In this document: one piece after another, positions 1-7,421 of the stretch | Layout: the number at the start of each line of letters is the position of its first letter | Numbering within the stretch: position 1 is the stretch's first letter | NCBI GenBank assembly: GCA_946626015.1 | Contig: CAMOTT010000034.1 | Coordinates: forward strand, 1 to 15,073 | DNA length: 15,073 nt | Direction of reading: 5' to 3' | Origin: an uncultured Clostridia bacterium | GTDB lineage: Bacteria > Bacillota > Clostridia > Oscillospirales > Acutalibacteraceae | Position numbers and translations under genes: made by a program | The notes under the pieces: generated by a model | What the model was told of the DNA's origin: nothing | Databases searched by the model: none | What the model saw: only the letters and a program-made list of their open reading frames with translations

Positions 1-408
1 GTTGTTGCCCAATATTGAGTTCGCGGCGGCAACGCCTATCGCCGAGGAGATCGAAGTGCCCGAATGTCCGCAGTAAAAGGGGTCGCACTCGCTCTCCGAA
101 GGGTTGGGAAAACCGGAAATACCCCCGGCGCAGCGAAGCCCGGAAAAGCTCTCGTATCTCCCCGTAAGGAGCTTATGTGTATAGGCCTGATGCCCCACGT
201 CAAAGATGATCGTATCCTTTGGGCAATCAAACATTTTATGTATGGCAACCGTAAGCTCAACAACTCCCAGATTAGACGCCATATGACCGCCTGTATTTGA
301 GACAGTATCGATAAGTGTCTCCCTTATCTCGGCGGAAAGCTCGTTCAGCTGGGAAATGTTGAGATTTTTTATATCTTCCGGTGATTTTATGCTCTTTAAA
401 TATTCCAC
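1..408 (-). CDS. dxs: 1-deoxy-D-xylulose-5-phosphate synthase, N-terminal part (truncated by window edge)
   Basis: The product condenses pyruvate and glyceraldehyde 3-phosphate into DXP, the first step of the non-mevalonate isoprenoid pathway, using thiamine diphosphate in the cytosol. Only the first 136 codons are present; the rest lies beyond position 1. The translation starts VEYLKSIKSPEDIKNL and contains the DXS signatures TGGHMASNLGVVELT (about residues 39-53), FDVGHQAYTHKLLTGR (about 73-88) and GHSGTSISSAIG near the window edge. The start is taken as GTG at 408, with AGAGGA 12 nt upstream at 421-426; no in-frame ATG lies between it and the ispA stop. It follows ispA by 39 nt in the same operon, which couples precursor synthesis to prenyl chain elongation. 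Family assignment is secure; the start codon is moderately sure. Confidence 0.95.
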   Translation of the reverse strand, partial: MEYLKSIKSPEDIKNLNISQLNELSAEIRETLIDTVSNTGGHMASNLGVVELTVAIHKMFDCPKDTIIFDVGHQAYTHKLLTGRYESFSGLRCAGGISGFPNPSESECDPFYCGHSGTSISSAIGVAAANSILGNN

Positions 409-427
409 TTTGTTTTCAGATCCTCTA

Positions 428-446
428 CGGCAAAAGGTATTTGCCG
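428..446 (-). other. Small hairpin between ispA and the dxs ribosome binding site
   Basis: A perfect 7-bp inverted repeat, CGGCAAA and TTTGCCG with a 5-nt loop, fills the short gap between the ispA stop and the dxs AGAGGA sequence (421-426). No U-tract follows in the minus direction, so it is not a classical terminator. It could affect mRNA stability or dxs translation; this role is inference only. Confidence 0.4.
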
Positions 447-447
447 G

Positions 448-1326
448 TTATTTTTTACGGTCAAGCAGCTTATCCGCAAGGTTTAAAAGGAACCCGGCTT
501 TGTCTCCAAATACCTCCAGCGCCTTTTTTGCGCCCTGAGTGAGCTCATTTGCGTACTCCTGAGCCTTATCAATGCCGAGAAGAGAAACATAGGTGCATTT
601 TTGATTTTCCTCATCGCTGCCCACAGGCTTTCCCAGCTCATCTGTGCTGCTTGTAACGTCAAGTATATCGTCAACTATCTGGAACCCCAGACCGAGATTT
701 TCTGCAAAATCAACTGCCGCTTTTTCATATATTTCCTCCGCCCCGGCAGCAATACAGCCCAGCTGACAGGCAAGCTTTATCAGCGCCCCCGTCTTAAGGG
801 CGCAGGTGCATTTCAGCCTTTCCAGCGACACCTTTTTCCCCTCGTTCTCAAGGTCAAACATCTGGCCGCCTATCATGCCCCTGTAACCGGCATATTCGGA
901 GATAAGGGAGACAGCTCTGCTTTTTTGAGCATCCGTCAGTTTTTCGGAGGTCACAGCCACTCTGAAGGCCTCGGTAAGCAGACCGTCTCCGGCAAGCAGA
1001 GCGTATTCCTCCCCGAACTTTTTGTGGCAGGAGGGTTTTCCCCGCCTTATATCGTCATCGTCCATACAGGGCAGATCGTCATGTATCAAAGAATAGGTGT
1101 GTATCATTTCAACCGCCAGAGCAAAGGGCAGCGCCCTTTCGAACTCCCCGGAACAAACGCGGCAAAATTCAAGGGTAAGCATCGGACGTATCCGCTTGCC
1201 GCCGTTCTCAAGGCTGTATTTCATGGCGTCGCAGACTATGCCGTTGTTGCCGGGCAGAAGCTTGTCCACCTCCCGGTCGATCAACTCCGCATAATTCTCC
1301 AGCGAAGGTTCAAAGGGCTTATTCAT
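448..1326 (-). CDS. ispA: Polyprenyl (farnesyl) diphosphate synthase
   Basis: This soluble trans-prenyltransferase extends dimethylallyl/geranyl diphosphate with isopentenyl diphosphate. The 292-residue protein has GGKRIRP at 42-48, the first aspartate-rich motif DDLPCMD at 83-89 (the DDxxxxD bacterial form) and the second, DDILD, at 219-223, the two magnesium-diphosphate binding sites. An aromatic Tyr78 five residues before the first motif is typical of enzymes stopping at C15, so farnesyl diphosphate is the expected product. The ATG at 1326 is chosen because GGAGG lies 9 nt upstream and the protein then begins MNKPFEPSLENY; an upstream TTG at 1350 would add eight unusual residues. It overlaps the end of xseB by 8 nt, suggesting translational coupling, and precedes dxs, another isoprenoid gene. 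Confidence 0.95.
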   Translation of the reverse strand: MNKPFEPSLENYAELIDREVDKLLPGNNGIVCDAMKYSLENGGKRIRPMLTLEFCRVCSGEFERALPFALAVEMIHTYSLIHDDLPCMDDDDIRRGKPSCHKKFGEEYALLAGDGLLTEAFRVAVTSEKLTDAQKSRAVSLISEYAGYRGMIGGQMFDLENEGKKVSLERLKCTCALKTGALIKLACQLGCIAAGAEEIYEKAAVDFAENLGLGFQIVDDILDVTSSTDELGKPVGSDEENQKCTYVSLLGIDKAQEYANELTQGAKKALEVFGDKAGFLLNLADKLLDRKK

Positions 1327-1522
1327 TATCCTGCGCCTCCAGCTCGGCAAGCTCGGTTATTTTCAGCTGCGCCTTATCAAGGCAGGCGTTGCAAAAAGCG
1401 GCAAGCTTTGTACCCTCCTCGTAATACTCAAGCAGCTTATCCAAGGGCAATTTGCCGTTTTCAAGAAGTTCCACTACATCTTCAAGACGTTTTATTGCCG
1501 ACTCATAAGTTTGTTCAGCCAT
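1319..1522 (-). CDS. xseB: Exodeoxyribonuclease VII small subunit
   Basis: This is the small helical subunit of exonuclease VII, a cytosolic single-strand DNA exonuclease made of one XseA and several XseB chains. The 67-residue product is short, acidic and mostly helical, with the family pattern TYESAIKRLEDVVELLENG and a LDKLLEYYEEGTKL stretch, typical in length and composition. The start ATG at 1522 gives MAEQTYESAI, like other family members, and has GGAG 9 nt upstream; an ATG at 1537 would add only MELKT. It overlaps the end of xseA by 8 nt and the beginning of ispA by 8 nt, so the three genes are almost certainly cotranscribed and translationally coupled. Confidence 0.95.
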   Translation of the reverse strand: MAEQTYESAIKRLEDVVELLENGKLPLDKLLEYYEEGTKLAAFCNACLDKAQLKITELAELEAQDNE

Positions 1523-2723
1523 TGTTTTCAACTCCATTCACGGTACACAAAACCGTACCGTCACTGACTTTTATTGTTAGTTCATCGTTAGCTTTTACAT
1601 TTTTTATACTTTCAACCGCTTTTCCTCTGTTCATCGCTATGGCATAGCCCCTACTCAGCACCTTTAACGGGCTGAGAGCGTCCAACCTGCCGCACAGGGC
1701 GGCAAGCCCGCTCCGGGCACGCTCCATACCTGAACGCGCGCACAAATCGGCCTGAGTTATGAGCTTGTCCACAAGCTGCCTGCCGTTGTCTATGTAAATC
1801 AAGGGATTGAGCAGACCACCGGAAGCCTCAAGCTCGTTCAGCCGATCCCTGCGGTTTTTGATCCCGCTCTCGACAAGGCTCCGCATATGATAAAGCTCGG
1901 AGAACAGCAGCTGCCTCTGCTCGGCGGCATCAGGTACCGCAAGCTCCGCCGCCGCGGAGGGTGTCGGCGCCCTGAGATCAGCCGCAAAATCACAGATGGT
2001 AAAGTCTGTTTCGTGCCCCACTGCGGATATTACAGGGATCTCCGATTCAGCCACGGCTCGGGCCACTATCTCCTCGTTGAACGCCCACAGTTCCTCTATG
2101 GAGCCGCCGCCGCGTCCGACTATCAGCACGTCCGCATACCTGTTGGCGTTAAATCTGTATATTGCCCCTGCTATCTGCGGCGCCGCTGACTCCCCCTGAA
2201 CCTGCACCGGGCAGAAAATCATCTCCGCCACAGGAAAACGCCGCCCGAGAATGTTCATTATATCCTGTACAGCCGCCCCCGTAGGCGAAGTTATCACGCC
2301 AACACGCATAGGATACTCCGGTATGGGCTTTTTCCTCTCCTGAGCAAACAGCCCCTCTTTCTCCAGCCTGTTTTTAAGCTGCTCAAAGGCAAGGTTCAAA
2401 GCCCCCAAGCCGTCCGGCTGCATATCGTCAACATAAAGCTGATACTGGCCGTCTCTCTCAAACACGGATACCCGGCCGCGCAGTATAACACTCATGCCGT
2501 TTTCGGGCATAAACCTCAGCCGCTGGTTGCTGGTCTTGAACATAACCGCTTTTATTGCCGAGGATGTATCCTTGACGGTGAAATAATAGTGGCCGGTGCG
2601 GTAATGGTTGGTAAAATTCGATATCTCGCCGCAGACAAAAACCCTGTTGAGGTTAAAATCCCCATCAAAAAGGGATTTTATATATGTATTCAGTTGAGTA
2701 ACCGTAAGCACAGGTAAATTCAT
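1515..2723 (-). CDS. xseA: Exodeoxyribonuclease VII large subunit
   Basis: This is the catalytic large subunit of exonuclease VII, degrading single-stranded DNA from both ends. The 402-residue protein has an N-terminal OB-fold DNA-binding region (about 1-100), then the Exonuc_VII_L catalytic domain with TSPTGAA at 145-151, GRGGGSIEELW at 203-213 and the SAVGHETDFTICDFAADLRA run from 233, ending in TPSAAAE at about 254-260. A long helical section follows, and the C-terminus has the usual LSRGYAI motif. Its ATG overlaps the stop codon of the upstream TsaD-like gene in an ATGA arrangement, and its end overlaps xseB by 8 nt. Length and domain order are normal. Confidence 0.96.
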   Translation of the reverse strand: MNLPVLTVTQLNTYIKSLFDGDFNLNRVFVCGEISNFTNHYRTGHYYFTVKDTSSAIKAVMFKTSNQRLRFMPENGMSVILRGRVSVFERDGQYQLYVDDMQPDGLGALNLAFEQLKNRLEKEGLFAQERKKPIPEYPMRVGVITSPTGAAVQDIMNILGRRFPVAEMIFCPVQVQGESAAPQIAGAIYRFNANRYADVLIVGRGGGSIEELWAFNEEIVARAVAESEIPVISAVGHETDFTICDFAADLRAPTPSAAAELAVPDAAEQRQLLFSELYHMRSLVESGIKNRRDRLNELEASGGLLNPLIYIDNGRQLVDKLITQADLCARSGMERARSGLAALCGRLDALSPLKVLSRGYAIAMNRGKAVESIKNVKANDELTIKVSDGTVLCTVNGVENNG

Positions 2724-3679
2724 ACTCTGCCATAGCCTCTCAAATCATCAATGTTTTTATAAGCGCACATGAGCGCTGCCCCTGCGGCGTTGTCGCAGGA
2801 AAATTCCGGCTTTGCAAATACAGCGTTATACCTTGCCGAAAGCTCGGCCTGAATAATGCTGTTGGACATCACTCCTCCGGAAAACACCATTGGCAGATCG
2901 CCGTATTTTTTGACGGCAAAATCCGCCATTTTAGTCAATGCTGAAATAATTGAATCTATGCAATACCTGCAAATATCCTCCGGCGACTGAGCCGCCGCAA
3001 GCATCGCCTCGCATTTGTTCTGCACCCCGGAAAGGCTGCAAAACCCATCGCGGGCTGATATGTTCACTTTAAACCTTTTGCCGCTTCTGCCGGCCGTCTC
3101 GTCCACATATTTGCCCGCCGGGAACGGGAAACCCAGCATAACTCCCACACGGTCAACAGCCTGCCCGGCCTTGAGATCCGAAGATCCACCGATGATCTCC
3201 GCCTTGAAAAACCGCTCCTCATCCCCGGTGACGTAAAGCATATCGGTGGTACCGCCGGAAACATGAAAGGCGACAAACGGGCCATCAATCAGATCAAGCC
3301 TGCCCGCGGAATACAGCGCGGCCACGATATGCCCGGATTGGTGGGAGAACGAATACAACGGGCATTTCAGCGCCGCCGATACACATACCGCCGCCGACTT
3401 GCCCACCAAAAAGCAGGGCATATATGAGCCCTCCGCATCTCTCGGTACGTCGGACACGCCCACAGCGCAGACTTTATCGACCTGCCCCTCCAGCAATTTC
3501 CTCATAAGCTCAGGGAGCTGAACCGTGTGATGGAACACCGCATCGCTCTGCCGCAAGCCCATTTCCCCCGGCTTCACGGGGAGCAGCTTTTTCAGTTGAG
3601 TGATGGTTCCTGAATCTGTATCGTAAACCGCCACGGAGGTGGGGTAGTTACTGGTATCTACTCCCAGACACAAGGCCAT
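2720..3679 (-). CDS. TsaD/Kae1-family paralogue (peptidase M22-like, ASKHA fold)
   Basis: The 319-residue protein belongs to the TsaD/Kae1/Qri7 family, whose main member makes the t6A37 modification of ANN-decoding tRNAs. It begins with LGVDTSNYPTSVAVYD, the phosphate-binding loop of the ASKHA fold. The metal ligands are retained as H113 and H117 (HQSGH) and D296 (DNAAG). The sugar/ring-binding region DLKAGQAVDRVG and the loop FSGGVMSN are present. Differences from canonical TsaD are Thr144 where the usual SGGHT motif has His, and overall divergence including a missing GIETSCD-type start. It is therefore more likely the second, uncharacterised paralogue seen in Clostridia than the essential enzyme. 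It lies 6 nt after nusB and overlaps xseA by 4 nt. The family is secure; the substrate is unknown. Confidence 0.85.
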   Translation of the reverse strand: MALCLGVDTSNYPTSVAVYDTDSGTITQLKKLLPVKPGEMGLRQSDAVFHHTVQLPELMRKLLEGQVDKVCAVGVSDVPRDAEGSYMPCFLVGKSAAVCVSAALKCPLYSFSHQSGHIVAALYSAGRLDLIDGPFVAFHVSGGTTDMLYVTGDEERFFKAEIIGGSSDLKAGQAVDRVGVMLGFPFPAGKYVDETAGRSGKRFKVNISARDGFCSLSGVQNKCEAMLAAAQSPEDICRYCIDSIISALTKMADFAVKKYGDLPMVFSGGVMSNSIIQAELSARYNAVFAKPEFSCDNAAGAALMCAYKNIDDLRGYGRV

Positions 3680-3685
3680 AGATCA

Positions 3686-4102
3686 TCATTCCTTTCCGGC
3701 ATTACCGGTGAGCGCCCTTTCGGCTGAACCCAGCACGCCGTTGATAAAGGAGTAGTCGTTCTCTCCGCCATACGTCTTGCAGAGCTCCACAGCCTCATTG
3801 ATGGAAACGCTGTTGGGTATCTCCGGGAAATACAGCATCTCGCACAGAGCCAAACGCATGAGCACCACAGAAACCCTTGATATCCTGTTGAGTTTCCAGC
3901 CCCTGAGGTTACTCTCTATCAGGGCGTCTATCTCTGCTGAATGTTCACAGGCCTTTGTTGCCAGATCCCTGGAAAAATCGTCAAAATCAATCAGACGCTC
4001 CTGAGACGCGGAATAAATGATGTCGCTCATGGGAACATCTTCGTTAAAGGATTTTTCAAACAGGAGAATAAAAGCCTGTTCGCGAGCCTCTCGTCTTGTC
4101 AT
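3686..4102 (-). CDS. nusB: Transcription antitermination factor NusB
   Basis: NusB binds boxA RNA together with NusE/S10 and promotes antitermination in rRNA operons. The 138-residue all-helical protein begins MTRREAREQAFILLFEKSF, the standard N-terminus, and has the arginine-rich first helix used for RNA binding. The central LNRISRVSVVLMRLALCEML and the C-terminal SVSINEAVELCKTYGGENDYSFINGVLG match the family closely. The ATG at 4102 is preferred because it restores the family N-terminus; an ATG at 4141 would add 13 residues, and the GAAAGG in front of it is directly adjacent to the codon. Ribosome binding sequence at 4102 is weak, so the start is less certain than the identity. It lies between asp23-like and the TsaD paralogue, as in many Firmicutes. 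Confidence 0.95.
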   Translation of the reverse strand: MTRREAREQAFILLFEKSFNEDVPMSDIIYSASQERLIDFDDFSRDLATKACEHSAEIDALIESNLRGWKLNRISRVSVVLMRLALCEMLYFPEIPNSVSINEAVELCKTYGGENDYSFINGVLGSAERALTGNAGKE

Positions 4103-4198
4103 AAACCACTTACCCTGAGTTCCCGGAAAATACCGGAACATCCTTTCACTTTAATATACGCTTTCAGGCCATTCCTCAAATGACTTGAAGAACAGCCC

Positions 4199-4576
4199 TT
4201 ATGATGTTGATTGATCTTCAGCCGCGATCTCTGCGTCCGAAACCACAATATTCACGCTTGAAACGGCTCTGCCGGTTATCTCCTGAACTGAGTTCTTGAC
4301 CGTTTTTTGAAGCTCGGTAATAACGTCTGTCACCTTGCGGCTTCCATTGACTACAACACGGAATTTGAGCTTTATGCCGTCTTCCCCCGTGCTGACTTTT
4401 ACAAACTTAGAAGCATTCTCCGCCGCTCTGCCGGGCAGCAGTGAGCTTTTGCCAAAGGGAAGGAATTTGCTGATGCCGCTCACCTTGCAGGCCGCCTCAT
4501 ATGCGATCCCGGAAATAACATCTCCGGCTATGACTATATCGCCGTCATCTTCTGAGTTGATTGAATAATTATTCAT
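4199..4576 (-). CDS. Asp23/Gls24 family envelope stress-related protein
   Basis: The 125-residue product matches the Asp23/Gls24 (DUF322) family, small cytosolic proteins linked to alkaline shock and cell envelope stress; the position next to nusB corresponds to yqhY of Bacillus. The N-terminal GDIVIAGDVISGIAYEAACKVSGI is the conserved opening of the domain, and the later FRVVVNGSRKVTDVITELQ and VQEITGRAVSSVNIVVSD complete it. The acidic C-terminal tail is family-typical. The ATG at 4576 has AGGAGGG nine nt upstream and a sigma-A promoter just before it, so it is the first gene of the housekeeping operon. A regulatory role in lipid metabolism has been proposed for YqhY; nothing here shows that directly. 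Confidence 0.9.
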   Translation of the reverse strand: MNNYSINSEDDGDIVIAGDVISGIAYEAACKVSGISKFLPFGKSSLLPGRAAENASKFVKVSTGEDGIKLKFRVVVNGSRKVTDVITELQKTVKNSVQEITGRAVSSVNIVVSDAEIAAEDQSTS

Positions 4577-4599
4577 AGAGCAGAACCCTCCTGCCCCAT

Positions 4600-4627
4600 A
4601 TTATAGCATAAAATATTAAATACTCAA
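4600..4627 (-). promoter_or_regulatory. Sigma-A promoter for the asp23-nusB-...-dxs operon
   Basis: TTGAGT at 4622-4627 and a perfect TATAAT at 4600-4605 are separated by 16 nt in minus-strand reading. The -35 overlaps the spoIIIAH stop codon (4624-4626). It stands 24 nt before the asp23-like start and separates the vegetative genes from the sporulation operon upstream. Seen in the sequence; activity is inferred. Confidence 0.75.
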
Positions 4628-5196
4628 TAGCTTAAGTCAATAATTATGACATTTTCTGCAGGTAAATCCGTCTGTTTGAGCACAATTTCCTTTATCAGCA
4701 CCACAGTTGAATCGTTCAGCATCCCTTTTTCGACTATTATTTCAGCGTTTTTATCGTTGATAACGGCTATACAGTCGCCCTTTATTTTTGCTTTGATAAG
4801 GTTCTCGATATTTGCCTCTTTTTTGTATGAATCAGCTATCTCGTTGAGCTTCTTTTCCGCCTCTTTTACCGCTTCGCTCTTGGAGGAGCTGTCTTTAATT
4901 ATGTCGTTGAGCGCCTCAAGAGCTTCGTCATGAGCTGCGGAACGCTTAAGTCTGGCCTCCGCAAAATAATCGCTTGACGCCACGTTCGTTGAATTCACAT
5001 ACTGGGCGTCTCCCAGCATATCGCCCTCTTTGGAGTCTATGTTTTTGACGCTTTCGCCTCCGGTCGTGGTTTCGGTTTTTAGTCCGGTCACTTCCGCTTT
5101 AGGGCCGGAATAGTACCAGTTGATGAATATCGCCGCGCCCAGCGCAAGCACCAAAGTGGCTATCACCAGCTGCCTTTTCTTGATTATCATGCTCAT
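4624..5196 (-). CDS. spoIIIAH: Stage III sporulation protein AH
   Basis: SpoIIIAH is the mother-cell membrane protein whose extracellular domain binds SpoIIQ of the forespore to form the channel required for late forespore gene expression. The 190-residue product begins MSMIIKKRQLVIATLVLALG, giving one membrane anchor at about residues 9-29 after a basic patch. A charged linker and helix follow (about 75-125), and a C-terminal globular domain of the YscJ/FliF-like ring-building type ends in ENVIIIDLSY. The ATG at 5196 has AGGAG seven nt upstream. It is the last gene of the spoIIIA operon, 13 nt after spoIIIAG; its final codons carry the -35 of the next operon. Confidence 0.95.
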   Translation of the reverse strand: MSMIIKKRQLVIATLVLALGAAIFINWYYSGPKAEVTGLKTETTTGGESVKNIDSKEGDMLGDAQYVNSTNVASSDYFAEARLKRSAAHDEALEALNDIIKDSSSKSEAVKEAEKKLNEIADSYKKEANIENLIKAKIKGDCIAVINDKNAEIIVEKGMLNDSTVVLIKEIVLKQTDLPAENVIIIDLSY

Positions 5197-5209
5197 ATGT
5201 TATCTCCTC

Positions 5210-5761
5210 TCATTCTGCAATTTTTGATATATTTACCCTGTTTGATCCAATCCCCAAAACAGCGGTCAAAAGCTCGGTCACGCTCTGCCTGACATATACC
5301 TTATCGGCTCCCTCGCAGAGCACCGCCACGCCCCTGATCTTTGGCTGCATCACCTTGAGCACCAGACCGTTTTCGTTGTTATTCGACCGCAGCACCACAT
5401 ATTCGCTGCTTTCGTTCCTGCTTTCGCTTTTTCTTGTTCCGTCATCGGATGAGCTTGTTTTGCTGTCGTCCTTTCTTGCGAATATCTGCTCCGAGCCGTT
5501 TTCAAGGGTCACCATAACCTTTGCGTTGCCCGCGCCATAGATGTCGGAGATCATATCGGTCAGCTTATCCTCAAGGGCGCTCACATACTCTGAACAGTTT
5601 TCATAATAAACGGAACCATCCGAGCCTATATGTTCTGATTTTTCACTTTTTGAAAGGCTTGAACCGGCGATCAGCATTACTCCCGCAAGGCCGATGCACA
5701 AGGTGATCAAAAGCTTTTTATCAGGTTTTTTTCCAAACAAATTTTGTATACGGTCTATCAT
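5210..5761 (-). CDS. spoIIIAG: Stage III sporulation protein AG
   Basis: SpoIIIAG forms a large ring in the intermembrane space as part of the feeding-tube channel. The 183-residue product has a short basic N-terminus, a membrane segment at about 17-36 (LLITLCIGLAGVMLIAGSSL), a ring-building domain with YVSALEDKLTDMISDIYGAGNAKVMVTLENG, a Ser/Lys/Asp-rich insertion (about 98-120), and the conserved KIRGVAVLCEGADKVYVR segment. The ATG at 5761 is chosen for its AAGGTGG site four nt upstream; an in-frame TTG at 5791 would overlap spoIIIAF and add ten residues. It follows spoIIIAF by 26 nt. Confidence 0.95.
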   Translation of the reverse strand: MIDRIQNLFGKKPDKKLLITLCIGLAGVMLIAGSSLSKSEKSEHIGSDGSVYYENCSEYVSALEDKLTDMISDIYGAGNAKVMVTLENGSEQIFARKDDSKTSSSDDGTRKSESRNESSEYVVLRSNNNENGLVLKVMQPKIRGVAVLCEGADKVYVRQSVTELLTAVLGIGSNRVNISKIAE

Positions 5762-5787
5762 CCGTCCACCTTCTTTTTTGCTTAACT

Positions 5788-6273
5788 TCAATTATAATCA
5801 CCCGATAGTATCACTTCGCTTTCTATGCCCAGGATGGATAAAATATCATCGTGTATTTTTGAAGCAATGTGTTGATATTTTTCATCCAGATATATTTTTA
5901 CCTGGTTAATTACTATGCCGCCCTCACTGTCTATATTATCATCAAAGGAGATTTTTACTGCATCAGCCGAATATTTATTTAATATTTTGTTTATTTCTTT
6001 CACAAGCTTTTCCTCAACAAAGCCAAGCTTTTGACGGTTTATCGTCCGGGAAATTCCGGTATCGCCCTCAGCGCTGAAATAGTTCTCCGTAAAAAGCTCC
6101 TGCTTGAATTTTTGGCCTTTTGCAAAGGGCGCCGCGCAGGAAAGTATTATCAGCACCGATATGATCGACTTTACCGTTTTGGCAGTGTTCCCCTTTGGCA
6201 GCAATATGGACATTATACCCCCGGCAAACGAGAGCAGCGTGATACCCAGCGCCCATTCTTTGACGGTCTCCAT
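5788..6273 (-). CDS. spoIIIAF: Stage III sporulation protein AF
   Basis: SpoIIIAF is a membrane component of the mother-cell side of the SpoIIIA-SpoIIQ complex. The 161-residue product has two hydrophobic segments at about 7-26 and 33-50, followed by a mixed alpha/beta soluble domain with VKISFDDNIDSEGGIVINQVKIYL, related to ring-building domains. GGAGGTG overlaps the end of spoIIIAE and serves the ATG at 6273; spoIIIAE stops one nt before it. It is identified mainly by this architecture and its position between AE and AG, since sequence conservation in this family is low. Confidence 0.9.
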   Translation of the reverse strand: METVKEWALGITLLSFAGGIMSILLPKGNTAKTVKSIISVLIILSCAAPFAKGQKFKQELFTENYFSAEGDTGISRTINRQKLGFVEEKLVKEINKILNKYSADAVKISFDDNIDSEGGIVINQVKIYLDEKYQHIASKIHDDILSILGIESEVILSGDYN

Positions 6274-6274
6274 T

Positions 6275-7405
6275 TTACACCTCCGTTCTCAGCAGCAGGG
6301 TTATCCCGGCTGACACGATAACAAAAACCGTACTCATTACTAAACCGGCGATCATAACGGACAGGGAGCAATCCGCTGCGGATGTAAGTGAAGAAATTGC
6401 ACTTTCATTCAGCATATCCGCCGTAAAGTTTGACACCCTTACAATCAACCTCCATAAGATCAGTTCCACCAGCGCAGGCAATTTTGTCACAAGTATCGCG
6501 GCGATCCCAAAGGCTCCCACAGCGCTCCTGACCAGAGCTGCGCTGCCTATCACCGAGCTGTAAGCCTCGCTCACAGCCGAACCCACTATCGGGACAAAAG
6601 TATTGACAGCCAGCTTTACGCCCTTTGATGCGAGGGTATCCGCCGAATTTGCAAGTATGCCTTTTATTGACAGCAGACCGGCAAAAAGAGTTGAGGCGGA
6701 GGCCATTACCCAGACGAGCGCCTTTTTCACGGTTTCGGTCAGCTTTTTGATATTGAACTCCGGCATAAATGAGCCCGATATCCCCAATGCCGTCACAACT
6801 CCGGTCATGGGCATTACAAAGCGGTTTATAAGCTGCATCGCTCCCTGAGCCGCCGCAAAGGTAAAAGAATGGGCGCTGATCGCCAGCATCGGATTGCCGG
6901 AAGCGGCGATAACACCGGCCAGCACCGGGACAAACGCCAAAGCCACGTTTGAACTCAGCCTGACCGTTGAGAAGGCTAAATTCATAGCTGAAGCAAGCGG
7001 AGAAGCAAGCAGCGTCGCCGTAAGCAAAGCCCCGAACATTTCCACAGCCGATCTTACTCCGCTCCCTGCATCAGTAAAGCATTGCGCCAGAGAGGTCAGA
7101 AGAACTACGCCCAGTACAGCAAAAAGCGTTTTAAGCGGATCTGTTGATTTTTTCTTTATGATGTTCAATACCGCGTCCGCGATTTTTCTCGGAGACGCAT
7201 TAAAAACACTTTTGAAATCCAAATCATCCATCCCAAGCTCCTCCAATACAGCCTTACTTTCAGAGGAAAGCTCATCGTAGAGATCAAATATTCCGCTGGC
7301 TTCCATCTGCTCATCGTAAAGCTCCTCAGTGCTCACACCAAGGGCACTTATTGAAAAAGCAGCGGCAAACATCAGAAAAATCACGGCAATTTTAATACAC
7401 TTCAT
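6275..7405 (-). CDS. spoIIIAE: Stage III sporulation protein AE
   Basis: SpoIIIAE is the large polytopic membrane protein of the SpoIIIA complex in the outer forespore membrane. The 376-residue product has a cleavable-looking signal sequence (about 1-23, MKCIKIAVIFLMFAAAFSIS), an acidic extracellular segment, and several hydrophobic spans from about residue 90 to the end. The conserved PLKTLFAVLGVVLLTSLAQCF and NTFVPIVGSAVSEAYSSV stretches are typical. The ATG at 7405 is preferred; a TTG at 7447 would place a hydrophilic extension before the signal sequence and overlap spoIIIAD. The gap to spoIIIAD is 16 nt with a weak ribosome site, so coupling is likely. Confidence 0.95.
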   Translation of the reverse strand: MKCIKIAVIFLMFAAAFSISALGVSTEELYDEQMEASGIFDLYDELSSESKAVLEELGMDDLDFKSVFNASPRKIADAVLNIIKKKSTDPLKTLFAVLGVVLLTSLAQCFTDAGSGVRSAVEMFGALLTATLLASPLASAMNLAFSTVRLSSNVALAFVPVLAGVIAASGNPMLAISAHSFTFAAAQGAMQLINRFVMPMTGVVTALGISGSFMPEFNIKKLTETVKKALVWVMASASTLFAGLLSIKGILANSADTLASKGVKLAVNTFVPIVGSAVSEAYSSVIGSAALVRSAVGAFGIAAILVTKLPALVELILWRLIVRVSNFTADMLNESAISSLTSAADCSLSVMIAGLVMSTVFVIVSAGITLLLRTEV

Positions 7406-7421
7406 AATCTGTTTTCCGTTC

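Noticed and set aside
601..1647. Plus-strand open frame of 348 codons
   Set aside because: It is antisense to ispA, xseB and the end of xseA, whose products carry clear family motifs; the antisense translation shows no recognisable domain.
4121..4139. Imperfect inverted repeat (TTCCGG / CCGGGAA) in the nusB leader
   Set aside because: It needs a bulge, is short and is not followed by a U-tract, so neither a terminator nor a riboswitch can be supported.
4103..4141. NusB start at ATG 4141
   Set aside because: It adds 13 residues not typical of NusB, and the purine-rich sequence directly abuts the codon; MTRREAREQAF is the family N-terminus.
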